Source: RHKX01 sp963745755
Lineage (GTDB): Bacteria > Actinomycetota > Thermoleophilia > Solirubrobacterales > 70-9
Assembly: GCA_963745755.1 (NCBI GenBank)
Contig: CAVUYP010000001.1
Location: 1,922,001 to 1,986,000 of the forward strand
DNA: 64,000 bases
Direction: 5' to 3'
The first letter of the stretch is position 1, and the number at the start of each line of letters is the position of its first letter. Under the pieces are notes generated by a model. That model did no database searches, was not told the origin of the DNA, and saw nothing but the letters and a program-made list of their open reading frames with translations. Made by a program: the position numbers and the translations under genes. Positions 62,694 to 64,000 of this stretch are shown here, in pieces.

Positions 62694-63833
62694 ATGCTGC
62701 ACACCGACATCCCGACCCGCTCCGAGATCGACCAGCTGCTCGCCGCCGCGGCGCCGTGGTGCGTCTCGATCTACGTGCCGACCAGCACCGTGACCCAGGA
62801 CGCCGAGATCGGCCGGCTCGAGTTCAAGAACGCCGCCACCGCGGCACTAGAGCGGCTCGAGGAGCGCGCCGCCGGCCACGAGGAGATCGCCGAGCTGCGC
62901 GAGTCGCTCGACGAGCTCCACGACGACGAGACCTTCTGGGCCTACCAGGCGCACAGCCTCGCCCTGTTCGCGACCGCTCGCGGCGTCCGCACCTACCGGC
63001 TGCCGAACCGGCTGGTCGGGTCGGTCAACGTCGCCGACCGCTTTCACCTGGCGCCGCTGTTGCGGACGGTCACCTTTCCGCAGGCCGCCTTCGTGCTCGC
63101 GCTCGCCCAGGGTGCGGTGCGGCTGCTCGAGGTCTCGCCCGACCTCCCGGTTCACGAGGTGCGGGTCGCGGCGCTGCCGGAGAGCGTCGCCGGCGCCCCC
63201 GGCAAGCGGTCGGTCGCCGGTCGCCGGCCGCCCGCGGGGCGGCCGGGCCGGCGAGTTGCCGTCGGGGCGATCCAGGGCTCGGAGGCGCAGAAGGTGCGGA
63301 TGCGGCAGTACGCCCGCGAAGTCGACGCCGCGATCCGGCCGGTCCTCGCCGGGCACGAGCTGCCGCTGATCCTCGCCGCCACCCAGCCCCTCGATGCGAT
63401 CTACCGCTCGCTCAACAGCTACCCCCATCTCGCCGTCGAGGGACTGGCCGGCAACCCGGAGACCGTCTCCGACGCCGAGCTCGCGGCCGAGGCGAGGGGC
63501 GTGCTCGACGATCTCTACGCCGCCGAGCTGTCGGCGCTGCAGGAGCGGTTCGAGCAGCTCTCCTCGCAGGGACGCACGGCCGTCGAGCTGACCCACGTCG
63601 CTCGGGCGGCGACCTACGGCGCCGTCGACACGCTGCTGCTCGACATCGACGCCGACCTGACCGGCACGCTCGACGAGGAGAGCGGCGCGGTCGACCTCGA
63701 CGACGGCGGCTACGGCATCACCGACGAGACCGCCCGCCGGGTCGTCCGCGCCGGCGGGCGGGTCCTGGCGGTCCGCGCCGAATCGATCCCGGGCTCCGGC
63801 CCCGTCGCAGCGATCCTCCGCTATCCGGCCTGA
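62694..63833 (+). CDS. baeRF-family protein (bacterial archaeo-eukaryotic release-factor-like)
   Basis: A 379-residue protein with the pattern of the bacterial eRF1-like (baeRF) families: an N-terminal domain ending FWAYQAHSLALFATARGVRTYRLPNRLVGSVNVADRFHLAPLLRTV, a central domain beginning FPQAAFVLALAQGAVRLLEVSPD, then a Gly/Arg/Pro-rich linker (about residues 168-190), and a C-terminal domain with PLILAATQPLDAIYRSLNSYPHLAVEGLAGNPE and THVARAATYGAVDTLLLDIDADLTG. The family is thought to act at stalled or modified ribosomes, but no function is proved. The GGQ motif of true release factors is not seen. Frame intact. Confidence 0.78.
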   Translation: MLHTDIPTRSEIDQLLAAAAPWCVSIYVPTSTVTQDAEIGRLEFKNAATAALERLEERAAGHEEIAELRESLDELHDDETFWAYQAHSLALFATARGVRTYRLPNRLVGSVNVADRFHLAPLLRTVTFPQAAFVLALAQGAVRLLEVSPDLPVHEVRVAALPESVAGAPGKRSVAGRRPPAGRPGRRVAVGAIQGSEAQKVRMRQYAREVDAAIRPVLAGHELPLILAATQPLDAIYRSLNSYPHLAVEGLAGNPETVSDAELAAEARGVLDDLYAAELSALQERFEQLSSQGRTAVELTHVARAATYGAVDTLLLDIDADLTGTLDEESGAVDLDDGGYGITDETARRVVRAGGRVLAVRAESIPGSGPVAAILRYPA

Positions 63834-63916
63834 GCGGCCGAGCTTCGTCCAACCGGCGCCTTGCCGCTCATGGTCTCGATATCGTCGCCGACTAGGCGGA
63901 TATCGAAGGGTGGACA

Positions 63917-64000
63917 TTGAGAACTAGGCTGACGATTGCAGTGGCGGGGGTTGCCGCGGCGTGCCTGTCCGGCGCAACGGCGGCCGACGCGGCATTCCGG
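63917..64000 (+). CDS. Start of an exported protein (3' end outside window)
   Basis: TTG at 63917 preceded by AAGGGTGG opens a frame to the window edge encoding RTRLTIAVAGVAAACLSGATAADAAFR. Two Arg followed by a hydrophobic run and an AxA-type site (ATAADA) form a Sec signal peptide; the single Cys in AAACLS does not make a convincing lipobox. Only 28 codons are visible, so the product cannot be named. Bases 63834-63916 hold no gene. Confidence 0.55.
   Translation, partial: MRTRLTIAVAGVAAACLSGATAADAAFR

Overview
The window is about 64 kb of very GC-rich DNA with tightly packed genes, frequent GTG and TTG starts, and many 4-base ATGA/GTGA stop-start overlaps. Gene content (PurS/PurQ/small PurL, 4Fe-4S-type PurF, a TPP riboswitch, a single tRNA-Lys, SCP-x-like thiolase, baeRF protein, M28 and ABC1 families) suggests a high-GC actinobacterium, most plausibly of the Thermoleophilia/Solirubrobacterales type. 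That placement is inference, because no rRNA lies in the window.

Layout. 1-5.5 kb: end of clpB, a saccharopine-dehydrogenase-like reductase, a secreted unknown, the first of five paralogous GT4-type glycosyltransferases, an SRPBCC protein and a methyltransferase. 5.5-35 kb: almost the whole de novo purine pathway (purD, E, B, C, S, Q, L, F, N, H; no purM or purK), repeatedly interrupted. Between purQ and purL sits a 12-kb block of four more glycosyltransferases and seven related sulfotransferase domains, plus two methyltransferases, packed in translationally coupled runs. An eighth, more distant sulfotransferase precedes purS. This block looks like a locus for a sulfated surface glycan or glycolipid. 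35-39.9 kb: YdeI-like and PhzF proteins, tRNA-Lys, then a riboswitch-controlled thiamine operon (thiO, fused thiS-thiG, phosphatase) divergent from thiE. 40.5-48 kb: a 2-oxoacid (probably pyruvate) dehydrogenase set, lpd, E1 alpha, E1 beta, E2, ending in lipB, which supplies the lipoyl group. 48-53.5 kb: ABC1 kinase, polysaccharide flippase, methyltransferase, GT2 and an M28 peptidase, all on the minus strand. 53.5-61.4 kb: a divergent catabolic pair of units, benzoylformate decarboxylase plus an FAD/Fe-S oxidase on one side, and TetR, thiolase and acyl-CoA dehydrogenase on the other. 61.4-64 kb: an esterase, a baeRF protein and the start of an exported protein.

Three observations stand out. 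First, the window carries three families of short dispersed palindromes. One (called P1 here) has a conserved loop and stem arms that change together between copies, and it lies in the same reading frame inside three protein genes, giving SGREAE-like inserts. The other two families (P2, P3) sit directly after stop codons like hairpin terminators. Second, many transcription-unit heads have a TAnnnT hexamer only 6-11 bases before the start codon, which suggests widespread leaderless transcription. Third, about 29 single-base frame breaks interrupt genes, most of them housekeeping, mainly in the first 34 kb. All but one resolve as one extra base, so they look like sequence or assembly errors rather than pseudogenes. 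I give those genes their repaired extents. No intergenic stretch exceeds 300 bases; the largest are described as features.
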